Positions 1 through 9,313 of a stretch of 64,000 bases of DNA are shown here, one piece after another. The notes under the pieces are model-generated. The model saw only the letters and a program-made list of their open reading frames with translations. It had not been told where the DNA came from and did not search any database. The position numbers and the translations under genes were made by a program. The number at the start of each line of letters is the position of its first letter. The stretch's first letter is position 1. Origin of the DNA: JAJZAM01 sp027391075 (GTDB lineage: Bacteria > Actinomycetota > Acidimicrobiia > Acidimicrobiales > Palsa-688); contig DAHYHI010000103.1 in assembly GCA_027391075.1 (NCBI GenBank), positions 43,472 to 107,471 on the forward strand, written 5' to 3'.

Positions 1-1958
1 AGGACCCAGGTGCCGATCTGGCCAGCTACCCGCTCTCCCAGGTGCCCGACGAGGCATCCGCGATTGTGCGCGCCCTATTGACCGCAGACAAGAACCAGAC
101 TTACCAGCGGTCGCGCTTGTCGGCAGCCGAACTTGCGAGCGCCCCCGAACCGATCGACTACCGACCGTTTATCATCGCCGACGCCGACACCGGTCACGGC
201 GGCGATGCTGCCGTGAGGAACCTGATCCGCCGCTTCGTCGAGGTCGGGGTCACCGGCTATCACATAGAAGACCAGCGCCCCGGCACCAAGAAGTGCGGCC
301 ACCAAGGCGGCAAGGTCCTCGTCGGAGTGGACGAGCAGATCAAACGCCTGAACACCGCCCGCTTCCAACTCGACGTGATGCGGGTACCGGGCATCATCGT
401 GGCCCGAACCGACGCTGAAGCAGCGAACCTGCTCGACAGCAGCGGCGACGAGCGGGACCACCCCTTCATCCTCGGAGCGACACGCGCCGACGTCCCGTCG
501 TACAAACTGACGACGCTGGCTCTGATGCGCGCCTTCTACAACGCAGGAGCCCGTATCTTTAACGGATTCACGCTTTACAAGGTCACCGACAAGGAATATG
601 CAGCGGCCGACGAGTGGCTTGAGCGCACGGGCATCGCCGCGTTGGCCCGTGCCGCAGCCGAAGATACTGCCGGTGCCGACGAGCCTGTAGTAGAGCGGGC
701 CTACGACAAGGTCGCCAACGAGATGGTCGGACGTTGGGAGGTCGAGTCAGGTCTCATGACCATCGGCGAGGCGGTATTGGCCGCTTTGAAGAGCCGTTTG
801 GAGGATGGCGACGAGGCACCCGTCAGCGAGGACGACTGGGTCGCCTTCGCCCGAACGGCGTCGTTTTGGGCTGTGCGAGCCGAGGCGCGCGAGCTTGGCA
901 TCGACTTCTACTGGGACGCTGAGGTGGCCCGCACCCCTGAGGGCTTCTACCAGGTTCGCGGCGGGTTGGACTACGCGGTCCGCAAGTCCCTGTCGGTCGC
1001 TGCGTACGCTGACCTGGTGTGGATGGAGACTGCGTCCGCGGATATCCGCGAGGCGCAGGAGTTCGCCGAGGCTATCCACGCGGAGTTCCCCGACAAGATG
1101 CTCGCCTACAACCTTTCGCCGTCGTTCAACTGGGACTCGACCGGCATGACCGACGAGGAGATGCGCGAGTTCCCCAAGAAGTTGGGCGAGGCGGGCTTCG
1201 TGTTCAACTTCATCACCTACGGCGGCCACCAGATCGACGGTGTCGCAGCCGAAGAGTTCGCAACGGCCCTGCGGGAGGACGGCATGCTGGCCCTGGCTCA
1301 GATCCAACGCAAGATCCGCCTGCTCGAGTCACCCTACCGTACACCGCAGACCCTCGTCGGCGGGCCACGCCTCGACGCCGCTTTGGCGGCGTCGTCGGCG
1401 CGTACAGCGACGACGAAAGCCATGGGGAAAGGCTCGACGCAGGTCCAGCACCTGGCGCAAACCGAGCTTCCCAAGAAAGTTCTCGAAGACTGGCTCGCCG
1501 AGTGGAGGCAGGTCTACGGCTTCGAGGAGCCGCTCACGGTACGTCTGCGGCCGAGCCGCGAGGGTGCTGACGTCCTCGAACTGTCGGTGCTGGGCGCCGG
1601 TGGCGACGACGACCGAAGAGCCAACTTGATCTTCGCTTTGATCACTGATCGCCACGGGCAGGTGATCCTTTCGGTCCGGGACCAGAACACGTTCGGCTCC
1701 GAGCTGCGCCAAAAGCGTCTGATGACCCTGCTTCACCTCTACGTCCTCAAGCGCTACCGGGTGTCCACCGTCCACTACGTCACACCGACCGAAGACAACG
1801 ACAATCAGACCAAGAGAATGGCCGAGCAGGGCATCTACAGCGCCGTGAACACCGAGGTCGGCCAGATCATCGTCGCCAAGGTCAACACCACAACAGTCGA
1901 CACTCTCGCCGACAACGTGGCCGGTGCCCTCAGCAAGCTCATCCGCAAGGAGGACTGA
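1..1958 (+). CDS. aceA: Isocitrate lyase (5' end outside window)
   Basis: Cleaves isocitrate to glyoxylate and succinate, the first step of the glyoxylate bypass; cytosolic. The reading frame is open from the first bases of the window and reads DPGADLASYPLSQVPDEAS, so the gene begins upstream and the GTG at 42 is internal. The signature K-K-C-G-H with the catalytic cysteine is encoded near 288-302. The 652 visible codons plus a missing N-terminus fit the long actinobacterial class (about 760 aa, AceA2-like) rather than the short class of about 430 aa. Isocitrate dehydrogenase and malate dehydrogenase, which compete for or use the products, lie further along the window. It ends 104 nt before the next gene. 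Identity is secure; the subclass is inferred from length. Confidence 0.95.
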   Translation, partial: DPGADLASYPLSQVPDEASAIVRALLTADKNQTYQRSRLSAAELASAPEPIDYRPFIIADADTGHGGDAAVRNLIRRFVEVGVTGYHIEDQRPGTKKCGHQGGKVLVGVDEQIKRLNTARFQLDVMRVPGIIVARTDAEAANLLDSSGDERDHPFILGATRADVPSYKLTTLALMRAFYNAGARIFNGFTLYKVTDKEYAAADEWLERTGIAALARAAAEDTAGADEPVVERAYDKVANEMVGRWEVESGLMTIGEAVLAALKSRLEDGDEAPVSEDDWVAFARTASFWAVRAEARELGIDFYWDAEVARTPEGFYQVRGGLDYAVRKSLSVAAYADLVWMETASADIREAQEFAEAIHAEFPDKMLAYNLSPSFNWDSTGMTDEEMREFPKKLGEAGFVFNFITYGGHQIDGVAAEEFATALREDGMLALAQIQRKIRLLESPYRTPQTLVGGPRLDAALAASSARTATTKAMGKGSTQVQHLAQTELPKKVLEDWLAEWRQVYGFEEPLTVRLRPSREGADVLELSVLGAGGDDDRRANLIFALITDRHGQVILSVRDQNTFGSELRQKRLMTLLHLYVLKRYRVSTVHYVTPTEDNDNQTKRMAEQGIYSAVNTEVGQIIVAKVNTTTVDTLADNVAGALSKLIRKED

Positions 1959-2062
1959 GGGGATAGCCCGCTCCCGCCACCGGCCGGGCTCACGGCGGGC
2001 CTGCGCGATCTTTGAGCCCAAACTGCCCTCGTCTGCGGTCGCCGGCGGGTAGCTTGTCGATC

Positions 2063-2842
2063 ATGGCCTGGGTCGAGCGCAGCGGGTTCCGTCTCTTCGC
2101 TGAGCGCGCCGGTGCCGGCCCTGCGCTGCTGTACATCAGCGGCACCGGCGGAGACCTGCGCAACCGGCCCAACGGTTTCGACACTCCCGGTGTAGGTTCG
2201 TTCGATTGCGTCTGCTACGACCAGCGGGGTCTCGGCCGCAGCGGCCGCCCAAAAGACTCTTACACCATGGCCGATTTCGCGGACGACGCGGCTGCGATGC
2301 TCGACTGGGCGGGGTGGTCACGTGCTGCGGTGCTGGGAGTCTCCTTCGGCGGCATGGTCGCCCAGGAGCTCATCTTGCGCCACCCGGACCGGGTGAGCAG
2401 AGCTGTCCTGGCTTGCACGTCGAGTGGAGGCATAGGCGGGTCTTCGTATCCACTCCACGAACTAGCGACACTCCGACCTGAACAGCGCGCGGCTAAGACG
2501 GCCGAGCTGATCGACACCCGCTGGGCGAACCCAGCGAACCCCGACCCGCTACGCAAGACAACGCTGAGCAGCCTCGGCGCGGCCCGCGCCCTCGACGGTG
2601 GCGCTATAGCGCAACTCCAAGCCCGCCGAGGCCACGACACCTGGGATCGCCTCGCCGGCGTAACCTGCCCGGTGCTGGTGGCCGCGGGACGCTACGACGG
2701 GATCGCCCCGCTCGCCAACGCCGAGGCGTTGGCCGCCCGAATCCCCCGAGCCCGCCTCGAAGTCTTCGAAGGGGGCCACTTGTTCTTAGCCCAGGACCCT
2801 TCCGCTGCGACGAAGATCACGGCGTTCCTCGCCGCCTCGTAA
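2063..2842 (+). CDS. Alpha/beta-fold hydrolase
   Basis: A 259-aa single-domain alpha/beta hydrolase with the nucleophile elbow G-V-S-F-G-G (Ser94), a likely acid in A-A-G-R-Y-D-G-I-A-P and the catalytic histidine in E-G-G-H-L-F-L. The Y-D-Q-R-G-L-G-R-S stretch is typical of the haloperoxidase/3-oxoadipate enol-lactonase-like branch. The ATG at 2063 is preferred over an in-frame GTG at 2012 because homologous-looking sequence starts at MAWVERSGF; no strong ribosome binding site is visible for either. There is no signal peptide, so it is probably cytosolic. The substrate cannot be read from sequence, and neighbouring genes give no pathway clue. Confidence 0.8.
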   Translation: MAWVERSGFRLFAERAGAGPALLYISGTGGDLRNRPNGFDTPGVGSFDCVCYDQRGLGRSGRPKDSYTMADFADDAAAMLDWAGWSRAAVLGVSFGGMVAQELILRHPDRVSRAVLACTSSGGIGGSSYPLHELATLRPEQRAAKTAELIDTRWANPANPDPLRKTTLSSLGAARALDGGAIAQLQARRGHDTWDRLAGVTCPVLVAAGRYDGIAPLANAEALAARIPRARLEVFEGGHLFLAQDPSAATKITAFLAAS

Positions 2843-2850
2843 GCCCAGCC

Positions 2851-2886
2851 CCGGCAGCGCAGGCGCTGTACCGGCAGTGCAGGCGC
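2851..2886. repeat. Two-copy tandem repeat between convergent genes
   Basis: CCGGCAGCGCAGGCGC at 2851-2866 recurs with one mismatch at 2871-2886, a 20-bp period. The first copy contains a small dyad, CAGCGC/GCGCTG (2855-2868). It sits in the 67-bp gap between the convergent hydrolase and EAL genes and may act as a weak terminator. Confidence 0.45.
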
Positions 2887-2909
2887 CATCCGGGACGAAA
2901 TGTCACCGG

Positions 2910-4313
2910 CTATGAAGCCTCGTGGCAGTCTGCGGCCGGCGGGCTTATCCGGGCCGCCATCGAGCGAGCGGCCGCTGTTACGGTGTTCCTGTCATAGGTC
3001 AGCACATAGCGGAACCTTCGCTGCAAGTCGGGGGAGTCGTCGCCCAGGTCCGAGGCCAGCAAGGCGAAGGACTCCTGCGCTCCGACCACGACAACCGACC
3101 ACTCCAGGCGCATCGGGTCGGTCCGGCTCAGCTCCACCCAGCGCATCCCAACCCGACCGGCCGGCGAGATGGCCGCCCCATCGCGCCCTGGCCTGCCCGT
3201 TCCGAAAGTGGCGACCAGAGGGGAGTTGCGCGACATCGCCTCGTAGCGAGCCTTAGTCAGCGAAGTCAGCCGGGCGTGGTCTTGAACTGCGGCGAACACC
3301 ACCGGAGCTACCATCTGAAACGCCCGATCCTCCACATGACGTGCGATGCCTAACAGCAAACCTTTACGAGCCACCCTGACCCTGCTGTTCGCCTCCACGA
3401 GAGAGAATGGTGATGCTACGGGCCTCTCCGCTTTCATGGGCTCGAACGCAGCCTGGTGAGGGAGGTCCGAGGCGCTTAGCGGTCCCGGCCTGCCGAAATA
3501 CCATCCCTGCCCGAGCGTAGCGCCGAGGGCGATGGCCTGTTCAAGGTGACCTCTGGTCTCGATGCCCTCCGCTAGGACCAAAGCGCCGCTGTGCTCGGCG
3601 TAAGCCTGGACCCCGGCAATGACCCTACTCTGGGTGGGTCCCGGCCATGCCTGCACCAAGCCTAGGTCGAGCTTTACCACGTCGGGCGATACAAGCGGCA
3701 GGAGAGCAAGAGCCGACGGGTCAGCACCTACGTCGTCGAGGGCGATTCCTATGCCTTCCCTGCGGGCCAGGGCGATCACGGACATCAGACCGGCCGGGTC
3801 GCCGCTCAAGGCTCGCTCTGTCAGCTCCAACGTCACCCGCAGCCTCCGCGAGGCTTGCTCGAACAGTCGGCTCGAACCTGCCCGTGCTAGACACCCGAGC
3901 GCTGCCGGTTCGACGTTGACGAACAGATGCTGACGGTCGGAAAGGCCCGCGTCGATTGCTCCTCTTATGGCGGCGAGCCTGCACGCCGAGTCTACTTCGG
4001 TGACGCGATCCCCGGCTCGGGCGAACACGTCGGCCGGCGAGTAACCCAGGCGAGGCCACCTGGCCAGCGCTTCGAAGGCGACCACCGCACCTGTACCCAG
4101 GTCCACTATCGGCTGGTAGGCCGGGCGCAGCTGCTCGGGGTCGATCAGAAGGTCGATCACCTCGTCGCTGTAGGCGAGCGTGCCGCCTCGGGCCTCCGAA
4201 AGCCCGGTGACCCAAGCCGAGGCGGTGCCGCCACCAGGCGAAGCGACACCCGTGTTCCTGGGCTCGCCGTGCGGCAGTTCGATCTCAGGTCGGCTTGTCG
4301 ACGGCGACAGCAT
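2910..4313 (-). CDS. EAL-domain c-di-GMP phosphodiesterase with C-terminal DICT sensory domain
   Basis: A 467-aa cytosolic protein. An EAL domain spans roughly residues 58-290: Q-P-I-V-D, F-E-A-L-A-R-W (EAL at 81-83), the metal-binding Asn in F-V-N-V-E-P, the Glu in L-E-L-T-E-R, a DD motif with DDVG in place of the usual DDFG, V-K-L-D with the catalytic Lys, and A-E-G-I-E-T. The main catalytic residues are therefore present and hydrolysis of cyclic di-GMP to pGpG is plausible. The region after about residue 310 (LLLGIARHVEDRAF through LSRTDPMRLEW) resembles the DICT domain often paired with EAL. There is no membrane segment. The gene diverges from the IlvG-like gene across a 75-bp gap in which I see no clear operator. 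Confidence 0.85.
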   Translation of the reverse strand: MLSPSTSRPEIELPHGEPRNTGVASPGGGTASAWVTGLSEARGGTLAYSDEVIDLLIDPEQLRPAYQPIVDLGTGAVVAFEALARWPRLGYSPADVFARAGDRVTEVDSACRLAAIRGAIDAGLSDRQHLFVNVEPAALGCLARAGSSRLFEQASRRLRVTLELTERALSGDPAGLMSVIALARREGIGIALDDVGADPSALALLPLVSPDVVKLDLGLVQAWPGPTQSRVIAGVQAYAEHSGALVLAEGIETRGHLEQAIALGATLGQGWYFGRPGPLSASDLPHQAAFEPMKAERPVASPFSLVEANSRVRVARKGLLLGIARHVEDRAFQMVAPVVFAAVQDHARLTSLTKARYEAMSRNSPLVATFGTGRPGRDGAAISPAGRVGMRWVELSRTDPMRLEWSVVVVGAQESFALLASDLGDDSPDLQRRFRYVLTYDRNTVTAAARSMAARISPPAADCHEAS

Positions 4314-4388
4314 TTGATAAGTCCTCGGTCACGTGAAATGAGGGCTTGAGCGATAGAACTCCGGCGGCGATGCCGCAGTCACTAGCGT

Positions 4389-6044
4389 GTGGACATGACC
4401 GACCCTTCCGACCGTCACACCGGGGACCTAGCGTTGGGACCACTGCTCGACGCCGGTGTGGACACCATGTTCACCTTGAACGGCGGCCACGTGTGGCCTC
4501 TCTATGACGCCGCACGCAAAGCTGGCATGCGCATCGTCGACACCCGCCACGAGCAGACAGCCGTGTGGGCCGCCGAGGCATGGGCCAAGCTCACCAGAGG
4601 TCCCGGCCTTGCAGTGCTGACAGCCGGGCCGGGAGTTACCAACGGTGTCAGCGCTATAACCTCCGCATTTTTCAACGGCTCCCCCCTCGTGGTGCTCGGC
4701 GGCCGGGCCCCGCAAGGTCGCTGGGGCTCCGGATCCCTCCAGGAGATCGACCACCAGCCGATCGTCAGTTCGATAACCAAGATGGCAGCCACGGCCTTCG
4801 ACTCTGACGAAGCCCGATCCCTAGTGGCCCGCGCTCTTCGGACCGCCACGGAAGCCCACCGCGGTCCTGTGTTCGTCGATTTCCCGATGGACGTGCTCTT
4901 CTCGCCGGCCGCGGGGACCTCCCCGGGGACCAGCAACGACGCACAGGGCGCTGGCTCCCGCAGCGACGCCCATACCGCCAGCGTCGACGGCGACTTCGGT
5001 CGCGTGGCTGAGTTGATCGCGGGGGCCGAAAGGCCTGCGCTGATAGCGGGCAGCGACGTCTACTGGGCGGGCGCATGGGAGTCCCTGCGCCGAGCAGCCG
5101 AGGCGATGGAGATACCGTGCTATGCGAACGGAATGGGCCGCGGATGCCTCCCCGGCGACCACCGCCTGGCGTTCAGTCGAACCCGCTCGATGCTGAGCAA
5201 AGAGGCTGACCTGGTGGTCGTCGCTGGGACTCCGCTCGACTTCCGCCTGGGCTTCGGGCGTTTCGGGGACGCACACGTCGTGCACCTAGTGGACAGCCCG
5301 GAGGACAAGTCCCCGCTCGCGCCTAGCGTGCTGGGCGTGGCCGGCGACCTGACAGCGGCCTTCGAGACGATTGCCGCCTGGAACGGACCGGTCGCTGACC
5401 ACAGCGGCTGGGTCAGCCGTCTGAGAGAGGAAGAGACCGCTCACAACGCCGCCGATCTGATCAAATTATGCTCAGGGTCGGACCCGATAAAACCCACACG
5501 TGTTTTCGGCGAGCTAAACCGGCGCCTCGACCGTGACGCCGTGGTCATATGCGATGGCGGCGACTTCGCGTCCTACGCAGGCAAGTACGTGACCACCTTC
5601 ACCCCGGGCTGCTGGTTGGACACAGGACCTTACGGTTGCCTTGGCAACGGTCTCGGCTACGCCGCAGCAGCACGCCTTGCGAGGCCCGACTCCCAAGTCG
5701 TGGCAGTACTCGGCGACGGTGCCGCAGGATTCGCCCTCGGCGACTTAGACACGCTGGTGAGGCACCAGCTACCCGCTGTCCTCATCGTCGGCAACAACGG
5801 GATCTGGGGCTTGGAGAAGCACCCCATGCGCGCCGTGTACGGCTACGATGTGGCCTGCGACCTTCAGCCGGGCACCCGCTACGATCTCGTCGCCAAGGCA
5901 CTCGGGGCAGACGGCGAGACCGTGACCACCCCGTCGGCGATAGGGCCTGCTCTAGACCGGGCGTTCGCCTCCGAGGTCCCCTACGTGGTCAACGTCCTCA
6001 CCGACCCCGAAGACCAGTACCCGCGAAGCTCAAACTTGGGATAA
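4389..6044 (+). CDS. ilvG: Thiamine-diphosphate enzyme, IlvG (Rv1820)-like acetolactate synthase family
   Basis: A 551-aa ThDP-dependent enzyme with the three-domain acetolactate synthase/oxalyl-CoA decarboxylase layout. The catalytic Glu is E55 in D-T-R-H-E-Q-T, the Gly-rich PYR region reads T-A-G-P-G-V-T-N-G, and the ThDP/Mg motif G-D-G-A-A-G-F ending in G-N-N starts near residue 442. The N-terminal half closely resembles my memory of mycobacterial IlvG (Rv1820). Members of this branch are often annotated as acetolactate synthase, but some related enzymes are 2-hydroxyacyl-CoA lyases, so the reaction is uncertain. No small regulatory subunit (IlvH) or other branched-chain gene is nearby, which argues against a core biosynthetic role. 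The GTG at 4389 has an alternative ATG at 4395. A TetR regulator follows. Confidence 0.75.
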   Translation: MDMTDPSDRHTGDLALGPLLDAGVDTMFTLNGGHVWPLYDAARKAGMRIVDTRHEQTAVWAAEAWAKLTRGPGLAVLTAGPGVTNGVSAITSAFFNGSPLVVLGGRAPQGRWGSGSLQEIDHQPIVSSITKMAATAFDSDEARSLVARALRTATEAHRGPVFVDFPMDVLFSPAAGTSPGTSNDAQGAGSRSDAHTASVDGDFGRVAELIAGAERPALIAGSDVYWAGAWESLRRAAEAMEIPCYANGMGRGCLPGDHRLAFSRTRSMLSKEADLVVVAGTPLDFRLGFGRFGDAHVVHLVDSPEDKSPLAPSVLGVAGDLTAAFETIAAWNGPVADHSGWVSRLREEETAHNAADLIKLCSGSDPIKPTRVFGELNRRLDRDAVVICDGGDFASYAGKYVTTFTPGCWLDTGPYGCLGNGLGYAAAARLARPDSQVVAVLGDGAAGFALGDLDTLVRHQLPAVLIVGNNGIWGLEKHPMRAVYGYDVACDLQPGTRYDLVAKALGADGETVTTPSAIGPALDRAFASEVPYVVNVLTDPEDQYPRSSNLG

Positions 6045-6047
6045 CAG

Positions 6048-6066
6048 GTAAGGTCTCAGACCTTAC
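6048..6066. promoter_or_regulatory. Perfect 19-bp palindrome, candidate TetR operator
   Basis: GTAAGGTCTCAGACCTTAC is a perfect 9-bp inverted repeat around one central base. It begins 4 nt after the IlvG-like stop codon and 56 nt before the TetR gene. The single-base centre and lack of a T-run argue for a protein-binding site rather than a terminator. Autoregulation by the downstream TetR protein is the natural inference. Confidence 0.6.
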
Positions 6067-6107
6067 TCACTCAAGGTGACAACCTGCGCGGCCTGCGCGG
6101 AGTGTCG

Positions 6108-6113
6108 TACACT
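6108..6113 (+). promoter_or_regulatory. Possible -10 element for a leaderless TetR transcript
   Basis: TACACT lies 8 nt before the GTG start at 6122, which would place transcription initiation at or next to the start codon. A GGAGG is present but only 2 nt from the GTG, too close to act as a normal ribosome binding site. The element is flanked by GTGT and ACAC arms. No convincing -35 was found. Confidence 0.3.
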
Positions 6114-6121
6114 GGGAGGCA

Positions 6122-6796
6122 GTGACCGCCTTCACGATGCCGCCTGCTGACACACCCGACCCGGCGACTCCGCTACGTCGCAAGCGAAACCCCCGAGGAC
6201 AGGGCTCAAGGCTTCGTGAGGAGATCATCCAGGCGACCAGCGTCCTGTTGGAGCGCACAGCCAACGAGGATTCGGTCACCTTGAGGGCTATCGCACGGGA
6301 GATCGGGATCGCCTCACCGTCGATCAGTTCTCACTTCGCCGACCGCATGGAGATCCTCGACGCGGTAATCGCTCGCGAGGTGACTGAACTCTACGAGATG
6401 CTGGCAGAGGCAGTCGCCGCCCAGACCGACCCGGTCGAAAGGCTCCTCGCAGCGGCGCGCTCCTACTACAACTATGGCGTCACCCGTCCCAGCCGGTACC
6501 GCCTCCTGCTCGGCAGGCGGTTCCTCCCCGACTGGAGCGAGGACCGGCCGATGACCGAATCCTTGCAGGTCACCGGCGCGACCTTCCAGATGATCGAAGG
6601 TCTGGTCCAAGACTGCATCGACGCCGGAAGGTCGCGTAACACCGACGCTTCGACGACAGCCGTATCACTTTGGGTGCTTCTCCACGGTGTGCTTGCGCTT
6701 CCCACCTCTATAACCAGCTTCCCGTGGCCGGATATGGAACAGGTACTTGAAGAAGCGATGCACCGCGTCGCAGGGCTCGACGTAACCGGATCCTGA
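6122..6796 (+). CDS. TetR/AcrR-family transcriptional regulator
   Basis: A 224-aa regulator. Residues about 30-80 form the TetR helix-turn-helix: R-E-E-I-I-Q-A-T, then V-T-L-R-A-I-A-R-E-I-G-I-A-S-P-S-I-S-S-H-F. The C-terminal half (A-A-R-S-Y-Y-N-Y-G-V-T-R-P-S-R-Y-R-L-L) resembles the WHG-type ligand domain (TetR_C_13). The ligand is unknown. The start is either the GTG at 6122 or the ATG at 6137, which has better spacing from the upstream GGAGG. A perfect palindrome lies in its promoter region. It is probably an autorepressor and may control neighbouring genes; it does not obviously control the phosphoketolase operon, which has its own box. Confidence 0.85.
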   Translation: MTAFTMPPADTPDPATPLRRKRNPRGQGSRLREEIIQATSVLLERTANEDSVTLRAIAREIGIASPSISSHFADRMEILDAVIAREVTELYEMLAEAVAAQTDPVERLLAAARSYYNYGVTRPSRYRLLLGRRFLPDWSEDRPMTESLQVTGATFQMIEGLVQDCIDAGRSRNTDASTTAVSLWVLLHGVLALPTSITSFPWPDMEQVLEEAMHRVAGLDVTGS

Positions 6797-6863
6797 CCAG
6801 CCGGTTCGCTGGCCCGCCCGCTCGCTGACCTTTCCCGGACAGCTACTCGCTGGGGACCGTTAT

Positions 6864-6906
6864 GTGACCTAAGCCTCTTGTAGGCGAACGTCGCCGGGGG
6901 GACACT
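6864..6906 (+). promoter_or_regulatory. DevR/DosR-box-like motif and -10 of the phosphoketolase operon
   Basis: GTGACCTAAGCCTCT at 6864-6878 matches the shape of the mycobacterial DevR/DosR half-motif GGGACTTNNGNCCCT with three mismatches, and nearly equals the copy before the PFOR operon. GACACT at 6901-6906 follows after exactly 22 nt and would set the start site at about 6913, making the phosphoketolase mRNA almost leaderless (ATG at 6914). Confidence 0.55.
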
Positions 6907-6913
6907 TAAAGGC

Positions 6914-9310
6914 ATGGAGCTAAACACCACCGGCGATGCTGGCGCGACCAGAGGACCTTTGAGCGCCGAGGAGTTGCGTGACATCAACTCTTACTGGAGG
7001 GCCGCCAACTACCTTTCGGTCGGCCAGATCTACCTTCTCGACAATCCCCTGATCGGCGACGGGCTACGACCCGAGCACGTCAAACCCCGCCTGCTCGGGC
7101 ACTGGGGGACCACGCCGGGCCTCAACTTACTGTACGCGCACTTGAACCGGGTGATCAAACAGCGCGACGTGGACGTAGTGTTCGTCTGTGGCCCCGGGCA
7201 CGGGGGTCCCGCAGTAGTGGCCAACAGCTACCTGGAGGGCACTTACAGCGAGATATACCCGCACATCTCGACCGACGCGAACGGGATGCGGCTGCTGTTC
7301 CGCCAGTTCTCCTTCCCGGGTGGGATCCCGAGCCACGCTGCACCTGAGACGCCAGGGTCGATGCACGAAGGGGGCGAGCTCGGCTACGCCCTTGCGCACG
7401 CTTTCGGCGCTGCCCTCGACAACCCGGATTTGGTAGTCGCCGCGGTGGTCGGGGACGGCGAAGCCGAAACCGGGCCGCTGGCGACAAGCTGGCATCTAAA
7501 CAAGTTCTTGAACCCTGCCAACGACGGGGCCGTGCTTCCGATCCTGCACCTAAACGGTTACAAGATCGCAAACCCGACCGTGCTTGCACGCATACCTGAG
7601 TCCGAGCTCATCGACCTGCTCAGGGGGTACGGCTGGAACCCTCTTGTCGTTTCAGGCGACGACCCGGCCGACGTGCACCAGCTTTTGGCTGCGACTTTCG
7701 ACGACGCGTTCGATTCGATATCCGAGATACAAGCCGGCGCCCGGGCCCACGGTGTGGGCGCCCGACCGTCATGGCCGATGATCGTGCTGCGCACGCCCAA
7801 AGGCTGGACCGGGCCAGCTGTCGTGGACGGCAACAAGACGGAAGGCTCGTGGCGGGCCCACCAGGTGCCGCTCGCGGACGTGCGCGATAACCCTGAGCAT
7901 CTCCGCCAGCTAGAAGAGTGGATGCGCAGCTACCGACCCGACGAGCTCTTCGACGCCTCCGGACGCCTCCGAGGGCACCTGGCTGCCCTTGCTCCCGCCG
8001 GGGATAGGAGGATGAGCGCCAATCCCCAGACTAACGGGGGGCGCCGCAGCGTCGACCTGACGATGCCTGACTTTCGCGACTACGCCGTCGAGGTGACAGC
8101 CCCCGGTGCCGTCGAAGACGAAGCGACCCGCACCCTCGGACGTTTCCTGCGCGACGTCATGACAGCAAACGCCGCCAACGTCAACTTCAGGGTGTTCGGC
8201 CCGGACGAGACTGCGTCTAACCGTCTCGACGCCCTGTTCGAGGTGACAGGGCGAACCTGGATGGGCGAGACTCACCCCGACGACGACGAGCATCTGAGCC
8301 CGACGGGCAGGGTTACCGAGGTCCTCTCGGAGCATCTCTGCCAGGGGATGCTCGAAGGGTACCTCCTGACCGGAAGGCACGGGTTGTTCTCCTGTTACGA
8401 GGCGTTCGTGCACATCGTCGACTCGATGTTCAACCAACACGCCAAGTGGCTGAAGACCACCCGTGAGATCGAGTGGCGCCGGCCGATCCCGTCCCTTAAC
8501 TATCTGCTCACCTCGCACGTTTGGCGCCAGGACCACAACGGCTTTTCACACCAAGACCCCGGCTTCATAGACCACGCCGTCAACAAGAAGGCGGACATCA
8601 TCAGGGTTTACCTTCCCCCCGACACCAACTGTCTGCTGTCGGTAGCAGACCACTGTCTGCGATCCCGCCACTACGTGAACATCGTCGTCGCGGGCAAACA
8701 ACCGGCCCTGCAGTACCTAGACGTCGACCAGGCGGCGGTCCACTGCTCTAGGGGATTAGGCATTTGGGAGTGGGCGAGCAACGACGCTCCCGGCGGGCCC
8801 GACGTGGTCATGGGCTGCGCCGGCGACGTCCCCACCTTGGAGGTGCTGGCGGCGGTGGACATCCTGCGCCGCAACCTTCCGGAGCTCAAGGTGCGGGTCG
8901 TCAACGTGGTCGACCTCATGACCCTGCAACCCCAAAGCGAGCATCCCCACGGCGTCTCCGACGCCGAGTTCGACTCGCTGTTCACCGTCGACAAACCGGT
9001 GATATTCGCCTACCACGGCTACCCGTGGCTGATCCACCGGCTCACCTACAGGCGAACGAACCACGCCAACATCCACGTCAGGGGTTACAAAGAGGAGGGG
9101 ACGACCACCACACCGTTCGACATGACCGTGATGAACGAACTGGACCGCTTCCACTTGGTCATGGACGTCGTGGACCGCGTGCCGGGACTCGGACAGAAAG
9201 CCGCCTACCTACGCCAGAACATGGCAGCCCGCCTGGTCGCCCAGTGGGATTACACCAAAACCCACGGGGAGGACCCCCCGGAGATAGCCGGCTGGACCTG
9301 GAATGGTTGA
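6914..9310 (+). CDS. xfp: Xylulose-5-phosphate/fructose-6-phosphate phosphoketolase
   Basis: A ThDP enzyme splitting xylulose 5-phosphate or fructose 6-phosphate with phosphate to acetyl-phosphate plus glyceraldehyde 3-phosphate or erythrose 4-phosphate. At 798 aa it is the usual family length. Diagnostic stretches are L-G-H-W-G-T-T-P-G-L-N near the N-terminus, the ThDP motif G-D-G-E-A-E-T-G-P at about residue 180, S-W-R-A-H-Q-V-P, and Q-D-H-N-G-F-S-H-Q-D-P-G at about residue 539. It is the first gene of an operon: acetate kinase starts 3 nt after its stop and would turn acetyl-phosphate into acetate and ATP. Its promoter carries the 15-mer shared with the stress-protein and PFOR genes, suggesting redox or oxygen control. 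Identity is secure; C5 versus C6 preference is not visible. Confidence 0.97.
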   Translation: MELNTTGDAGATRGPLSAEELRDINSYWRAANYLSVGQIYLLDNPLIGDGLRPEHVKPRLLGHWGTTPGLNLLYAHLNRVIKQRDVDVVFVCGPGHGGPAVVANSYLEGTYSEIYPHISTDANGMRLLFRQFSFPGGIPSHAAPETPGSMHEGGELGYALAHAFGAALDNPDLVVAAVVGDGEAETGPLATSWHLNKFLNPANDGAVLPILHLNGYKIANPTVLARIPESELIDLLRGYGWNPLVVSGDDPADVHQLLAATFDDAFDSISEIQAGARAHGVGARPSWPMIVLRTPKGWTGPAVVDGNKTEGSWRAHQVPLADVRDNPEHLRQLEEWMRSYRPDELFDASGRLRGHLAALAPAGDRRMSANPQTNGGRRSVDLTMPDFRDYAVEVTAPGAVEDEATRTLGRFLRDVMTANAANVNFRVFGPDETASNRLDALFEVTGRTWMGETHPDDDEHLSPTGRVTEVLSEHLCQGMLEGYLLTGRHGLFSCYEAFVHIVDSMFNQHAKWLKTTREIEWRRPIPSLNYLLTSHVWRQDHNGFSHQDPGFIDHAVNKKADIIRVYLPPDTNCLLSVADHCLRSRHYVNIVVAGKQPALQYLDVDQAAVHCSRGLGIWEWASNDAPGGPDVVMGCAGDVPTLEVLAAVDILRRNLPELKVRVVNVVDLMTLQPQSEHPHGVSDAEFDSLFTVDKPVIFAYHGYPWLIHRLTYRRTNHANIHVRGYKEEGTTTTPFDMTVMNELDRFHLVMDVVDRVPGLGQKAAYLRQNMAARLVAQWDYTKTHGEDPPEIAGWTWNG

Positions 9311-9313
9311 CCG

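Noticed and set aside
4389..6044. Core branched-chain amino-acid acetolactate synthase
   Set aside because: No regulatory subunit or ilvC/leu genes are nearby, and the sequence resembles the IlvG side branch.
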